DNA of 64,000 nucleotides from Shuttleworthella satelles DSM 14600 (GCF_000160115.1 NZ_GG665866.1:310001-374000); one strand, 5' to 3'. Shown: positions 1-9,565, counted from the stretch's first letter. The notes: generated by a model not told the origin, from the letters alone. Numbers and translations: made by a program.

Positions 1-324
1 ATAGTAGGGGTTGTGCGAAGCGGAAATCATGACTCCACAGTCAAAGTCCTCTGTCCTCGCCTCGTAGGAGACAGAGGGCGTCGTCGTGACATGCATCAGA
101 TAGCAGTCCGCTCCCGTCGAGGTGATGCCTGCTGCCAGAGCGTACTCGAACATATAGGAGGACCGCCGGGTATCCTTGCCCATGACAATGCGGGTCTCCT
201 CCCCCTCCTTCTTATTCCGGCTGTAATACCAGCCCAGAAACTTGCCGACGCGAAACGCGGCGTCAGCCGTCAGCACTACATTGGCCTCACCCCGATATCC
301 GTCCGTTCCGAAATACTTGCCCAT
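1..324 (-). CDS. glmM: Phosphoglucosamine mutase, N-terminal part (gene runs off the window)
   Basis: The enzyme interconverts glucosamine-6-phosphate and glucosamine-1-phosphate in the cytoplasm, on the route to UDP-GlcNAc and peptidoglycan. The start is the ATG at 324. The visible 108 residues begin MGKYFGTDGYRGEAN, the phosphohexomutase N-terminus, and reach the catalytic serine loop MISASHNP just before the window edge. The spacing of these motifs and the VTTTPSVSY stretch fit GlmM better than phosphomannomutase. The C-terminal domains lie outside the window. The downstream neighbour (lower coordinates) is not visible; the gene to its right is transcribed in the same direction about 100 bases upstream. 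Confidence 0.93.
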   Translation of the reverse strand, partial: MGKYFGTDGYRGEANVVLTADAAFRVGKFLGWYYSRNKKEGEETRIVMGKDTRRSSYMFEYALAAGITSTGADCYLMHVTTTPSVSYEARTEDFDCGVMISASHNPYY

Positions 325-430
325 AAATCTACCTCACGCAAAAGAAAATCAACATCTGATCATCGCCGGGCGGTCGGCATATCCTCTTCTCGCCGGCTCC
401 ACATAAAGGCGAAGGCTATTATAACATTTC

Positions 431-2380
431 CTATGCGCCTGCCATAGCTGCGCCGCCCTTTGAGCTCCTGGAGGCCAGGTACTGGATCAGGACACAGACC
501 GCTATGACCACGATGCCGATGATGTCCGTCAGCGCCCTGGGATCGATCAGCATAAGGCCTCCGAGGGCAAAGAGAACGCGGACGACAGGATGAATTCTAG
601 CCAGAAGATACCCCTCGAAAGCAGAGGCGACGCCGAAGATCCCGATCAGGGAGGTCACCGTTATCTGAATAATCGTCGGCACCGTCGTATTGATCAAAAG
701 CAGGGCCGGGTTATAGCAGAAGACATAGGGCACGATAAAGATGGCAATGGCCAGTCTCGAGGCGTTAAATGCCGTTTTCATGGGATTAGACCTGGCGATG
801 GCGGATCCCGCATAGGCTGCCAGCGCGACCGGGGGCGTAATATCCGCGACAATACCAAAATAGAACACGAAGAAGTGGGCCGCCAGAGTCGGCACCCCCA
901 TGCGGATTAAAATAGGCGCCGTGGTCGCCGCCATGATGGCGTAATTGGCAGTCGTCGGCACCCCCATGCCCAAAACGATGCAGACAAGCATGGTCAAGAG
1001 CAGGGCGATGATCAGGCGGTTGCCCGCCAGCCCCACAATACCGTTTACAAGTTCATTTGCCAATCCGGTCATGGTGATAATGCCGGAAATAATGCCGGCC
1101 ACGCCGCAGGCTGCTCCCACCGTAATGGAGGACTGGCCTCCTGCCATAAGAGCATCGACGATCTTGCCCGGCGTAATCCGATTGTCCTTGTGAAAGAGAG
1201 AGACCAGGATCGACAACAGGATACAGATGGCCGCCGCTTTCTGCATGGTCATCACATTGGCGGATACCCAGTAGACCAGCATGACCAGGGGGAGAAGCAG
1301 ATAGATCTTCTTAAAGAGCTCTTTCACCCTGGGCAGGTTTTCAGGCTCTTCTCCCTTGAGGCCCAGCCGCTTGGCCTCCAGGTGCACAGTGATGAAAATC
1401 CCCGCGAAATAGAGAAAAGCCGGAATAATGGCCCGGCTGATGATATCAGAGTAGGGGACCCCGACAAAATCCGCCATCAGAAAGGCCGCCGCTCCCATAA
1501 TCGGCGGCATGATCTGGCCTCCCGTCGAGGAAGCCGCCTCAACGGCCCCCGCGAACTCGGGGCGATAGCCGGTCTTTTTCATCATAGGGATGGTGACAGA
1601 TCCAGTCGTCACGGTATTTCCTACCGAAGAACCGGATACCATGCCGCAGAGAGCGGAGGAGATAACCGCCACCTTGGCGGGGCCTCCCGAGAAGCGACCG
1701 GCAATGGAGTTGGCCAGGTCAATAAAGAAGCCCGAAATCCCTGTTCTCTCCAAAAAGGCGCCAAAGATGATAAAGATCACAATGTACTTGGACGCGACAT
1801 TGACGGGCGTCGCGAAAATTCCCTCTTTCGTGTAGAAGAGATTGCGGATCAGATAGCGGACACGGCCAAAGAAGTCCGGATTGGTCAGACCATAAAAAGC
1901 CGCGTAGAGGATAAAAAAACCGGCCACTAAAAGGATGGGAATCCCGACACAGCGACGGGTCACCTCGATCAAAGCGGCAACAGCGACAATCCCCACCAGA
2001 ATCTGAAGAACTGTGAAATGCGTTCCCTGGAGAACGATGCTCTTTGCGTTAAACGTGAAGTAGAGGTAGGAACCGGTCCCCAGAATGGTGAAAATCAGGT
2101 CATACCAGGGCATGTGATTCTCTCTCTGCTCACCCCTTTTGGCCGGATAGACCAGGAAGCCCATCATGATGATCAGGGCCATAAAGGAGGTCAGACGAAT
2201 TTCCTCTAAAAATGTCGCAAACAAAGTCACATAAATGCAAAAAAGGGAAAAGCCCACCATAACGCACTTGATAACCAGACCGGGCCTGCCGGTCCAGATG
2301 CGGGTGTTGGACTCTCGGTCATACTTCTTCATCACGGCGTCGACTTCCGCGGACGACACCGTCTGATTCATATCGCTCAT
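431..2380 (-). CDS. TRAP transporter permease, fused small and large membrane subunits
   Basis: This 649-residue integral membrane protein is the permease of a tripartite ATP-independent periplasmic-type transporter that uses an ion gradient for uptake of an organic anion. The N-terminal third is DctQ-like and the rest DctM-like, shown by the conserved stretches SGSSVGNTVTTGSVTIPMM (about residue 250) and GMGVPTTANYAIMAA (about residue 470). The two subunits are fused, as is normal for TAXI-type systems. A clear ribosome site (GAGAGAGGAG) lies just before the ATG. It lies 13 bases downstream of the solute-binding lipoprotein gene, so the two form an operon. The substrate cannot be named from sequence; some fused TAXI-TRAP systems take up glutamate or 2-oxoglutarate. 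Confidence 0.93.
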   Translation of the reverse strand: MSDMNQTVSSAEVDAVMKKYDRESNTRIWTGRPGLVIKCVMVGFSLFCIYVTLFATFLEEIRLTSFMALIIMMGFLVYPAKRGEQRENHMPWYDLIFTILGTGSYLYFTFNAKSIVLQGTHFTVLQILVGIVAVAALIEVTRRCVGIPILLVAGFFILYAAFYGLTNPDFFGRVRYLIRNLFYTKEGIFATPVNVASKYIVIFIIFGAFLERTGISGFFIDLANSIAGRFSGGPAKVAVISSALCGMVSGSSVGNTVTTGSVTIPMMKKTGYRPEFAGAVEAASSTGGQIMPPIMGAAAFLMADFVGVPYSDIISRAIIPAFLYFAGIFITVHLEAKRLGLKGEEPENLPRVKELFKKIYLLLPLVMLVYWVSANVMTMQKAAAICILLSILVSLFHKDNRITPGKIVDALMAGGQSSITVGAACGVAGIISGIITMTGLANELVNGIVGLAGNRLIIALLLTMLVCIVLGMGVPTTANYAIMAATTAPILIRMGVPTLAAHFFVFYFGIVADITPPVALAAYAGSAIARSNPMKTAFNASRLAIAIFIVPYVFCYNPALLLINTTVPTIIQITVTSLIGIFGVASAFEGYLLARIHPVVRVLFALGGLMLIDPRALTDIIGIVVIAVCVLIQYLASRSSKGGAAMAGA

Positions 2381-2393
2381 CGGGACTCCTCTC

Positions 2394-3368
2394 TCACTCT
2401 TCTGACTTCACAATGACGCCGTGTTCCGCGTAGTACTTAGCCGCTCCCACGTGGAAGGGGATATCGATCCCCTGCGTTGCAGATGATACGGACAGTTCCT
2501 TGCCCTTGGCATTTTCCCTGGCGATGTCCTGGCTGTGGTCAAAAATGGCTGCCGTCAGCTTGTAGACTGTATTCAGGTCCAGATTTTTTGAGACAAGAAC
2601 CGTGGCCTTGATAGTCACCGTCTCGATCGGATCATTCTGCTTGGGATAGGTCCCGGCGGGCAGGGTCTGCGCGGCATAGAACTTGTTATCCGCCAGCAGA
2701 CGGTCGCGGGTCGTTCCGTTAATCGGGACGATCTTTACCCCATTGGTTGTGGCCAGCTCGGTAATTGCCGTAACAGGAGCGCCAGCCACAATAAAAGCGG
2801 CGTCGATCTTGCCATCCTTTAAGGACTCCTTGGAATCCTCGAAGGACTGGTACTGGGGGCGAATCTCATCCAGGGAGATATCCGCCGCCTTCAGGACGTC
2901 TACGGCGTTGAAATAGACGCCGGAGCCGGCCGCGCCGATTGAGACGCTCTTGCCCTTTAAGTCAGAGACTGACTGGATCTTGTCGTCCATGGTGATGATC
3001 TGAACCGTCTCATTGTAGAGGGCCCCGAGGACGCGGAAGTCCCGGTTGGCGCCGGAGGACTCAAAGAGACGGGTTCCATTCCAGGCATAGGTCATGACGT
3101 CGGACTGGGCAAAGCCGAGCTGGTAGTCCCCATCAGAAATAGACTCAATATTGACCTTGGAGGCGCCGGTGGATACCGCCGTCACTTTAACGCCGGCGAA
3201 ATTGGTCATATACTGAGATAAAACGCCGCCAAAGCTATAGTAGGTACCGGCGGTTCCGCCGGTTCCGAACATGAGGCGATTCTGGCTGCCGCAGGACGCC
3301 AGAAAAAGCGCCGCAGCCAGTCCCATGGCAAGCAGGCAGCCCGCGCGCGATCTCTTCTTCCTTGTCAT
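2394..3368 (-). CDS. TAXI-family TRAP transporter solute-binding lipoprotein
   Basis: A 324-residue extracellular substrate receptor for the adjacent TRAP permease. The N-terminus has a basic start, a hydrophobic stretch and a lipobox LASC at residues 23-26, so it should be anchored to the outer face of the membrane by lipid. The family signature follows directly: FGTGGTAGTYYSFGG, typical of TAXI proteins. Later LKGKSVSIGAAGSG marks the second lobe hinge. The ribosome site AGAGGAGAGA precedes the ATG at 3368. The first gene of a two-gene uptake operon. The bound ligand is unknown. Confidence 0.93.
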   Translation of the reverse strand: MTRKKRSRAGCLLAMGLAAALFLASCGSQNRLMFGTGGTAGTYYSFGGVLSQYMTNFAGVKVTAVSTGASKVNIESISDGDYQLGFAQSDVMTYAWNGTRLFESSGANRDFRVLGALYNETVQIITMDDKIQSVSDLKGKSVSIGAAGSGVYFNAVDVLKAADISLDEIRPQYQSFEDSKESLKDGKIDAAFIVAGAPVTAITELATTNGVKIVPINGTTRDRLLADNKFYAAQTLPAGTYPKQNDPIETVTIKATVLVSKNLDLNTVYKLTAAIFDHSQDIARENAKGKELSVSSATQGIDIPFHVGAAKYYAEHGVIVKSEE

Positions 3369-3378
3369 ACTCTCTCCT

Positions 3379-3441
3379 CTTCTTCATGTCAATCCGTGGC
3401 TTCTTCACGTCAATCTACGGCTTCTTCACAGCAATCCATGG
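3379..3441. repeat. Three tandem 21-bp repeats upstream of the TAXI lipoprotein gene
   Basis: Three consecutive 21-base units occupy 3379-3399, 3400-3420 and 3421-3441. Each starts CTTCTTCA and ends CC/CTNNGG with 3-5 differences between units. They lie between the TAXI gene start at 3368 and the sigma-like gene end at 3505, immediately upstream of the ribosome site. They could be an operator array or a small expansion; no protein family recognising them can be named. Confidence 0.8.
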
Positions 3442-3504
3442 CAATCAAATGTCCGCTCCGCGCACAGAAGATTTTTCCCTCTTCTTTCGGACGCAAAGCC
3501 CCTG

Positions 3505-4323
3505 TCATGAGGAAAACTTTGACTTCAGCCAATCCAGGCCGTCTGACAGGCGCTCTCTCCATGCTTCAAGACCAAGAGCGGCGCCCTGTCCCCCTGTCGT
3601 CCTCTCCTGATTTTGTTTTGGGTTCTCCCAGAACAAACCCTTCCCCGAGAGCAGCTCCTCCCGATGCTCCTGAATCAGAGGCAAAAGATCCTCTCCCCGA
3701 TAGCGATCCCTCTCCTGATCCCTCGCAAATCCCCAGAGCAAAAAGGGTATGGGGTCTACATCCGCGGGAATGCGCCCCTGCCGAATCCAGTCAGAAGCCA
3801 TCTGACGCAGTTTATTGCAGGCCGCTGTCAGATGTCTGCCCACAAGCTCCTCCGAAATCCCCATCGCCGCGGCGATCTCCTCCGGACTCATCGACAGCTC
3901 ATAATAGAAAAATCCGGCGAGAGATTCGGGCAGATTCATAATACGCAGGGCCGTCACAAGGCGGTTTCCGGCCCTCTCGTAGGGATTGTTCCTGTCATCC
4001 TCCCCGCTCTGTGGCAGGCAAACCGAGGACAGAAGCTCCCTCTTGGCATAGCCCTGGCTCACGGTCTCTTTCTGCGCGAAAATTTTGCGGTAATCCTCCT
4101 CGTGTACCTGAGCCAGCATGGTCATTCCGCTCGCGGCCACGATGCGGTCCATCAGCTCTCCTGGGCCAACCCCCTCGCCAAGCATGGAGAGATACTGCTG
4201 GGCTCTGGCATAAGAAATCAGCAGAAGATCCAGCGTCAGCCGCTCATCCCTCATCAGGTAGGCGGCGGTATAATAGGCTCGGTCAATGGTCATCGAATAC
4301 AGATCCGAGAGACTCTGCACCAT
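3505..4323 (-). CDS. Sigma-70 region 4-like regulator
   Basis: A 272-residue soluble protein. Residues about 140-205 look like a sigma factor region 4 helix-turn-helix: NLPESLAGFFYYELSMSPEE followed by IAAAMGISEELVGRHLTAA, where sequential acid-rich and recognition helices are clear. The N-terminal half is helical and does not give a clean region 2. It may be a divergent extracytoplasmic-function sigma factor or a transcription regulator that borrowed region 4. The ATG at 4323 is chosen because AAAGGGAG lies nine bases before it; a GTG 30 bases upstream has no ribosome site. It precedes the TRAP operon in the same direction, and may or may not control it. Confidence 0.6.
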   Translation of the reverse strand: MVQSLSDLYSMTIDRAYYTAAYLMRDERLTLDLLLISYARAQQYLSMLGEGVGPGELMDRIVAASGMTMLAQVHEEDYRKIFAQKETVSQGYAKRELLSSVCLPQSGEDDRNNPYERAGNRLVTALRIMNLPESLAGFFYYELSMSPEEIAAAMGISEELVGRHLTAACNKLRQMASDWIRQGRIPADVDPIPFLLWGFARDQERDRYRGEDLLPLIQEHREELLSGKGLFWENPKQNQERTTGGQGAALGLEAWRERLSDGLDWLKSKFSS

Positions 4324-4457
4324 ATGAAAGCGCTCCCTTTCAAAAACATGCACACAATAACTTCTCTATTTTAGCACAGAAAAATTCCTCTCCTGAAAAA
4401 GATTTTCTGTCCTGCCAGGCCCGGACCTGTCAGCCGCATTCTCTCCTCTTTTCCCTC

Positions 4458-5345
4458 TCAGTTCTGGAAGCTTCCTGTGCTGATCTTCGGCACGGTAAAG
4501 CCCCTGGAGAAATAGTCTCCGTCCGACAGCTGATAGCTCCCGTCGGGATGACTGCTTCCATCCCTGTAATCGATTTCGATCCCGGGCTGCACATTGTAAC
4601 AGAAGACGCAGAAGCTGACGCTCCTGCCGGCGTCTGAGACAGAGTAAGCCTCCATGAGCACGCCTCTGGCGACAAGCTCATTTTCCCTGAAAACGGGAGT
4701 CACCCGGTAGAGAAGGGAATTCCCTGTCCTCTTGACATAGGAAGCCGCCAGGTCCTCGAAGGGTTCCATCCCGCTCACATTCATATAGCGGGTTCCTGTG
4801 ATCAGATTCTTGGGATTGGCGTTTTGGCCGGTCAGCTGATAACCGATCAAATGACAGCGATTGTAGAGATAGCGGTCTTTGATAATATCAGCGTATTTAA
4901 TGGTATGCCAGCCGCTGGGCTTGACAGCTCCGATCTCCCCTCTTTTGGCTGTGGGCATGAGCTGCGGATTGATCTTTGCCCAGGCCACCCCGCAGCGTCC
5001 CATAGAATCAAGCTCAGAATAGGACTGGCCCGAAAGACCGTCTGTTTCCTCCCTGCTGAAGTAGGGCCGATTCCTGTGCATGACGGCAAAAGCGGACCCC
5101 TCATAGGCGGGAATGTCCGCCGGATCAAACTGGTCCCTGCTCTCCTCTTCGCCTGTGCCTGATTGACCTGACAAATCCTTCGTCTGTCCCTGCCGGCCGT
5201 CTTCCTCCCTCGAAATCTGGCTGCTGCTTTCCCTCTCGGATTGACCGGCCCTCAGCGCGGTTGAACCGCAGCCATTCAGGCCGACCAAACCGGCCAGCGC
5301 CAGTACGATCAGAAGTCCCCATCGCTTACTTCTTCCGCCAATCAT
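4458..5345 (-). CDS. Secreted DNA/RNA non-specific endonuclease, lipoprotein
   Basis: A 295-residue lipoprotein nuclease of the EndA/Sda1 type (beta-beta-alpha metal fold). An N-terminal basic and hydrophobic segment ends in a lipobox LNGC, after which comes a Ser/Glu-rich linker. The catalytic block is YNRCHLIGYQLTGQNANPKN at about residues 160-180, where His is the general base and the following Asn residues bind the metal. NLITGTRYMN continues the family signature. The start is the ATG at 5345, with GGGAG seven bases upstream; a TTG two codons earlier would sit against the ribosome site. Likely role: nucleic-acid scavenging or DNA processing during uptake. Stand-alone gene. Confidence 0.85.
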   Translation of the reverse strand: MIGGRSKRWGLLIVLALAGLVGLNGCGSTALRAGQSERESSSQISREEDGRQGQTKDLSGQSGTGEEESRDQFDPADIPAYEGSAFAVMHRNRPYFSREETDGLSGQSYSELDSMGRCGVAWAKINPQLMPTAKRGEIGAVKPSGWHTIKYADIIKDRYLYNRCHLIGYQLTGQNANPKNLITGTRYMNVSGMEPFEDLAASYVKRTGNSLLYRVTPVFRENELVARGVLMEAYSVSDAGRSVSFCVFCYNVQPGIEIDYRDGSSHPDGSYQLSDGDYFSRGFTVPKISTGSFQN

Positions 5346-5383
5346 GAACAAGCTCCCTTTGAATCGCTTTTCTTTGAATCGTT

Positions 5384-5418
5384 TTTTCTCTGAACTGCTC
5401 TTTTTCTCTGAACTGCTC
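5384..5418. repeat. Direct repeat in the nuclease gene leader
   Basis: A 17-base unit TTTTCTCTGAACTGCTC occurs perfectly at 5384-5400 and 5402-5418. It is embedded in a wider pyrimidine-rich tract (5358-5448) in which TTTGAATCG/TCGAATCGCTTTTC also recurs. It lies upstream of the nuclease gene on the minus strand. Function unknown; local slippage is the simplest source. Confidence 0.7.
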
Positions 5419-5517
5419 TTCGAATCGCTTTTCTCTCTGAATCACTTTTGACAGTATTCCTTTTTCGAAAGCACTCCTTTTCAAAGATGAGCGCAAGAGA
5501 AGCGTGTGCGCGGGCCG

Positions 5518-6714
5518 TCAGCGAAAGGAGTCGAAAACACGGATCAATTTCTCCTCTAACTCGTCAAAGTCTCTCTCCTGAAAGATCAGAGGCGGCAGCA
5601 TTCGGATGACATCCCTGCCTGCCGTCAGAATGACCAGCCCCTCCTCTAAGGCCCTGGCCGCCACCTGCCCCGGTTCTAAGGTCGTCACAAGCCCGCGCAT
5701 AAAGCCAATGCCCCGATAGGAGCTGATGAAGTCATAGCGATCTGCCATGCCCTGGAGTATTGCTTCGAAATACGGTGACAGGGCTGTCACATGCTCCGGG
5801 ATTCTCCGCTGTCGCATCAGACGGATCGAGGCGGTCACTGCCGCGCATGCCAGGGGATTTCCTCCATAGGTAGTCCCGTGGTCTCCGGGGACCAGAGACG
5901 TCTGAGCCAAGTCCTGGCTGACACAAAAAGCTCCCACTGGCAGGCCGAGTCCCAGGGCCTTGGCCGTGGTCAGAATATCCGGGCGGATTCCATAGTCCTG
6001 ATAGGCGAACATTCGCCCGCTGCGCCCCATACCGCACTGAATCTCATCGACGATCATCAGAATGCCGCGCTCATCACAAATCCGGCGGATCCCGCGCAGG
6101 AATTCCCTGCTGGCCGGGATGATCCCTCCTTCTCCCTGCACGGTCTCCAGGATAATGGCGCAGACCCCTTCCTCCAGCTGGTTCTTAACGGACTCCAGAT
6201 TGTTAAATTCAGCATAGCAGACCCCGTCCATCAGGGGATAAAAGGGGGTGCGATAATGTTCTGTTCCTGTGACAGATAAGGCTCCAACCGTTCTGCCATG
6301 GAAGCTGTGCTTCATGGCTATGATTTTCTGACCGGCCTTCGGGTTTTTCAGATAAGCATGCTTTTTGGCAGTTTTTAAGGCTCCCTCGATTGCCTCGGCG
6401 CCGGAGTTGGTGAAAAAGACCCGGTCCATACCGGTGACCTGAGTCACTGCCTCTGAGGCGGCCGCAAGCTGGGGCGTATAATAGAGATTGGAGCTGTGAA
6501 TCAGCCGTTCCAGCTGCTCGTGCAGAATACAGTTATATTCCGGGTCACCATATCCCAGAGCCATGACCCCGATCCCAGAGCCCGCGTCCAGGTATTTCTT
6601 CCCGTCCGTATCATAGAGATATACCCCCTGCCCGTGGTCAAAGACGACGGGAAAGCGATTGTAGACATGAAAGAGGTTCTCTTCTGCCCTGTTAATGTAT
6701 TCCTCCTGCTTCAT
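5518..6714 (-). CDS. argD: Acetylornithine aminotransferase
   Basis: Catalyses the pyridoxal-phosphate transfer of an amino group from glutamate to N-acetylglutamate semialdehyde, giving N-acetylornithine; many family members also act in lysine synthesis. The 398-residue product has the class III aminotransferase fold: FFTNSGAEAIEGALK, the VDEIQCGMGRSG cofactor aspartate motif and the Schiff-base lysine in LTTAKALGLGLPVGAF. The ATG at 6714 is chosen because ATAAGGAGAG precedes it; the open frame continues upstream into argB without a good start. The last gene of the argJ-argB-argD run, 13 bases after argB. Confidence 0.95.
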   Translation of the reverse strand: MKQEEYINRAEENLFHVYNRFPVVFDHGQGVYLYDTDGKKYLDAGSGIGVMALGYGDPEYNCILHEQLERLIHSSNLYYTPQLAAASEAVTQVTGMDRVFFTNSGAEAIEGALKTAKKHAYLKNPKAGQKIIAMKHSFHGRTVGALSVTGTEHYRTPFYPLMDGVCYAEFNNLESVKNQLEEGVCAIILETVQGEGGIIPASREFLRGIRRICDERGILMIVDEIQCGMGRSGRMFAYQDYGIRPDILTTAKALGLGLPVGAFCVSQDLAQTSLVPGDHGTTYGGNPLACAAVTASIRLMRQRRIPEHVTALSPYFEAILQGMADRYDFISSYRGIGFMRGLVTTLEPGQVAARALEEGLVILTAGRDVIRMLPPLIFQERDFDELEEKLIRVFDSFR

Positions 6715-6727
6715 ACCGGTCCTCTCC

Positions 6728-7642
6728 TTATATTTTGTCAGCTGATACGGCATCATCAGAGAGCATGGCCGTGCCAACTCCCTTGTCGGTAAAGATCTCA
6801 AGAAGGAGGCAGTGGGCCAGGCGGCCATCCAGAATATGAACTCTGTTGACTCCGTTCTCAACCGCCTCAATACAATTGTTTATCTTGGGCAGCATCCCGC
6901 CTGTAATACAGCCGTCCTTCATCAGCTTGCGGGCCTCAGAGACGGTCAGCTCTGAGATCAGCGTCCTGGGATCATTTGAGTCCTGATAGACTCCTTCGAT
7001 GTCAGTCAAAAAGGCCAGCTTCTCTGCCTGAAGCTCCCTGGCAATCGCGCAGGCAGCCGTATCCGCGTTGATATTATAGGTATCATAGTGATCGTCATAC
7101 CCGATCGGGCAGACAATCGGAAGGAAATCCTTCTGCAGCAGATCCAGCAGAATCTTCGGGTGAACCTCCTTGACCTCTCCCACATAGCCGATATCCTGCC
7201 CCTTGGACAATTTCTTTGTCACCTTGAGCAGACCGCCGTCCTTGCCGGAGATTCCAACGGCGTGAACTCCCTGCTCCTCAACCATACGGACCAGTGACTT
7301 GTTGACGCGATTTAAGACCATCTCTGCGATCTCCATGGTTGGCTCATCCGTCACACGCAGACCGTTGATGAAGCTCGGCTTCATGCCGACCTTGCCGACC
7401 CAGCTGCTGATCTCCTTGCCTCCTCCATGGACAATGACAGGCTTAAATCCGACCAGCTTCAAGAGAACCACATCCTGGATGACGTCCTTTTTCAGCTCCT
7501 CATCCAGCATGGCGCTGCCGCCGTATTTAATCACAATCACCTTGCGGTTAAAGCGCTGAATATAGGGGATTGCCTCGATCAATGTCGCGGCCTTGTCCTG
7601 AATCTCTTCGATCTTCTTGTCTGAAATCGTGCCGTTTTCCAT
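6728..7642 (-). CDS. argB: Acetylglutamate kinase
   Basis: Phosphorylates N-acetylglutamate, the second and usually arginine-controlled step of arginine synthesis. The 304-residue protein shows the amino-acid kinase glycine loops VIKYGGSAM and [10 protein letters not shown], and the ITGGMLPKI motif of the ATP site near residue 240. The long N-terminal helix before the first strand (about 30 residues) is typical of the hexameric, arginine-feedback-inhibited form, so feedback inhibition is a reasonable inference. Lies between argJ and argD in one operon. Confidence 0.96.
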   Translation of the reverse strand: MENGTISDKKIEEIQDKAATLIEAIPYIQRFNRKVIVIKYGGSAMLDEELKKDVIQDVVLLKLVGFKPVIVHGGGKEISSWVGKVGMKPSFINGLRVTDEPTMEIAEMVLNRVNKSLVRMVEEQGVHAVGISGKDGGLLKVTKKLSKGQDIGYVGEVKEVHPKILLDLLQKDFLPIVCPIGYDDHYDTYNINADTAACAIARELQAEKLAFLTDIEGVYQDSNDPRTLISELTVSEARKLMKDGCITGGMLPKINNCIEAVENGVNRVHILDGRLAHCLLLEIFTDKGVGTAMLSDDAVSADKI

Positions 7643-7677
7643 CTGTGTCTCTCTCCTCGAATCATCTCTTGCAGGTC

Positions 7678-8904
7678 CTATGATCGGTAGTCCGCGTTAA
7701 TGGTTACATAGTCATGAGTCAGATCACAGCCCCAGGCCGTGGCCTCATGGTCTCCCTGTTTCATGTCGCAAATCGCCGTTACTTTTGGGGCGGTCAATAT
7801 ATCTGTCGCTTTTGCCTCGCTGTAATCAAGGGCGAGACCGTCCTTGACCAGCTGGATTTTTCCCTTTTCAGACGAGAAATAGAGGTCTACCCGATCCGGA
7901 TCGAAGTCCACACCGGAATATCCCAGAGCGCAGAGTATGCGGCCCCAATTGGCGTCATGACCATAGATGGCCGCCTTGGTCAGGGAAGAGGTCACCACCG
8001 ACTTAGCCAGAATTCTGGCCTCCGCGTCAGAGCGGGCATTTCTCACCTTGACCTCAAAGAGGCAGCTCGCTCCCTCTCCGTCCGCGGCCATCTGCCGGGC
8101 CAGAGAGCCGCAGACCGCTGACAGGGCCTTGACAAACGCCTCATAGTCCTCATTTTTCCTGTCAATTCTTCGGTTGTCTGCCTGTCCATTGGCGAGAAGC
8201 AGACATGTGTCATTGGTCGAAGTATCTCCATCCACGCTGATCATGTTGAACGTGTCCGGCACAACCGTTGCCAGGGCCTGCTGCAAAAGGCTCTGCTCTA
8301 TGGCGCAGTCGCTTGTGATAAAACAGAGCATGGTGCACATATCCGGATGGATCATCCCGCTGCCCTTGGCCATACCGCCAATAGTCACCCTTTTCCCATC
8401 TAAAGTCAGCGTCACCGCAGCCTCCTTGGGAGAAGTGTCTGTTGTCATAATGGCTCTGGCTGCCCGATGACCGGCCACAGGGCCGGACTGAAGGTCAGAA
8501 GCCATAGCCCCGATTCCTGCGCAGATCCGATCCAGGGGCAGATCCATCCCGATCACACCGGTAGAAGCCAGCAGAACCTCCTCCGGCGCAAGTCCGAGGG
8601 CCCTGGCGGCACAATCTGCTGTCTTCCCGCAGACCCCAAGCCCCCGCTGACCCGTGCAGGCATTGGCGATTCCCGCATTGACGACAATGGCGCGGGCTGT
8701 TCCCTTCTCCCTGACAATCCGCCTGTCCCAGAGAACCGGCGCTGCCTTGACCACATTCCTGGTAAAGACACCCGCAGCCGCGCAGGAGCTGTCAGAGACC
8801 AGCAGAGCCATATCTACTCTCTCCCGGTACTTGATCCCCGCGGCAGTATGTCCGACGCGAAAGCCACTGGCAGCGGCAACGCCGCCCTCGATCACCTGAT
8901 ACAT
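7678..8904 (-). CDS. argJ: Bifunctional glutamate N-acetyltransferase / ornithine acetyltransferase
   Basis: Moves acetyl from N-acetylornithine to glutamate and, in the bifunctional form, also uses acetyl-CoA. The protein is made as one chain that cleaves itself before a threonine. The site is visible in [20 protein letters not shown]: the Thr after Cys is the new N-terminal nucleophile, and the usual Ala before it is replaced by Cys. The start is the ATG at 8904 with CAGGAGAGGAGG in front; a TTG 33 bases upstream is less likely. 408 residues, normal length. argC, usually found next to argJ, is absent from this window. Confidence 0.95.
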   Translation of the reverse strand: MYQVIEGGVAAASGFRVGHTAAGIKYRERVDMALLVSDSSCAAAGVFTRNVVKAAPVLWDRRIVREKGTARAIVVNAGIANACTGQRGLGVCGKTADCAARALGLAPEEVLLASTGVIGMDLPLDRICAGIGAMASDLQSGPVAGHRAARAIMTTDTSPKEAAVTLTLDGKRVTIGGMAKGSGMIHPDMCTMLCFITSDCAIEQSLLQQALATVVPDTFNMISVDGDTSTNDTCLLLANGQADNRRIDRKNEDYEAFVKALSAVCGSLARQMAADGEGASCLFEVKVRNARSDAEARILAKSVVTSSLTKAAIYGHDANWGRILCALGYSGVDFDPDRVDLYFSSEKGKIQLVKDGLALDYSEAKATDILTAPKVTAICDMKQGDHEATAWGCDLTHDYVTINADYRS

Positions 8905-8941
8905 TGGCACCTCCTCTCCTGCCCTCTGATAAAACAATGCT

Positions 8942-9421
8942 CTATGCCAGACCCGACTGCCTGTTAAAGCGGGTGATATTCTCCCCGTTCAGGATAAACG
9001 CATAGGAATGAATATCTTCCCTTCGACTCCAGCCCTCTTCCCGCCAGAAGGCATTGCCCAGTTCGTTGGATTGAAAGGCAATCAGAATCACCTTATTGAT
9101 GTGCTCCCTGCGCAGAGCCAGCATGGCGGCTGTCACCATGGCCCCGCCGATTCCTCTCTTGCGGCAGCTGTCAGCGACACAGACGTGATAGAAGCTTCCC
9201 TCTCTTCCATCGTGTCCGCACAGGACCGTTCCCACAATTCTGCCATCCATCTCCGCCACAATGGAAGTCGTCGGATTCCGGCGGATAAAGCGGGCAATCC
9301 CCTCTCTGGAATCATCGATGCTTCGCAGACCGAGCCCATGGATGCTCTTCCAGAGAGCAAGAACCCGATCATAGTCCTCTTCCCTCATGGTGCGAATTGT
9401 GTAATTGATCTTCGCTTCCAT
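8942..9421 (-). CDS. GNAT-family N-acetyltransferase
   Basis: A 159-residue single-domain GCN5-related acetyltransferase. The acetyl-CoA pyrophosphate loop is visible as CVADSCRKRGIGGAMVTAAM (about residues 80-100), with an FWREEGWSRR C-terminal strand and helix typical of the fold. It sits 37 bases before argJ in the same direction and so may be in the arginine operon. Its substrate is unknown. An acetylglutamate synthase role is conceivable from context but not needed if ArgJ is bifunctional. Confidence 0.85.
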   Translation of the reverse strand: MEAKINYTIRTMREEDYDRVLALWKSIHGLGLRSIDDSREGIARFIRRNPTTSIVAEMDGRIVGTVLCGHDGREGSFYHVCVADSCRKRGIGGAMVTAAMLALRREHINKVILIAFQSNELGNAFWREEGWSRREDIHSYAFILNGENITRFNRQSGLA

Positions 9422-9433
9422 ATTCTATCCTAT

Positions 9434-9565
9434 TCACTCATACCATACGTTCATGTCGACATTCCCCTTGCCCTCCTGCTCCACCCTGCGGTAGAAGGCC
9501 AGGGCGGCCGCTGTAGCTGTGTCCCTGGAGATGTGCGCCAGGGCCAGACGGCCGCTGGTCGTCAC
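9434..9565 (-). CDS. Small open frame upstream of the GNAT gene
   Basis: A 43-residue frame beginning with GTG and ending 12 bases before the GNAT start. Composition looks coding: codons are GC-ending as in neighbours, and the product (TTSGRLALAHISRDTATAAA then LAFYRRVEQEGKGNVDMNVW) has an ordinary soluble helical pattern. AGGA lies ten bases before the GTG. It could be a small protein translated together with the GNAT gene or the 3' remnant of a larger lost gene. I do not recognise the family. Confidence 0.4.
   Translation of the reverse strand: MTTSGRLALAHISRDTATAAALAFYRRVEQEGKGNVDMNVWYE

Noticed and set aside
6715-6870. Upstream extension of argD
   Set aside because: Overlaps the end of argB in another frame; the ATG at 6714 has a clear ribosome site.
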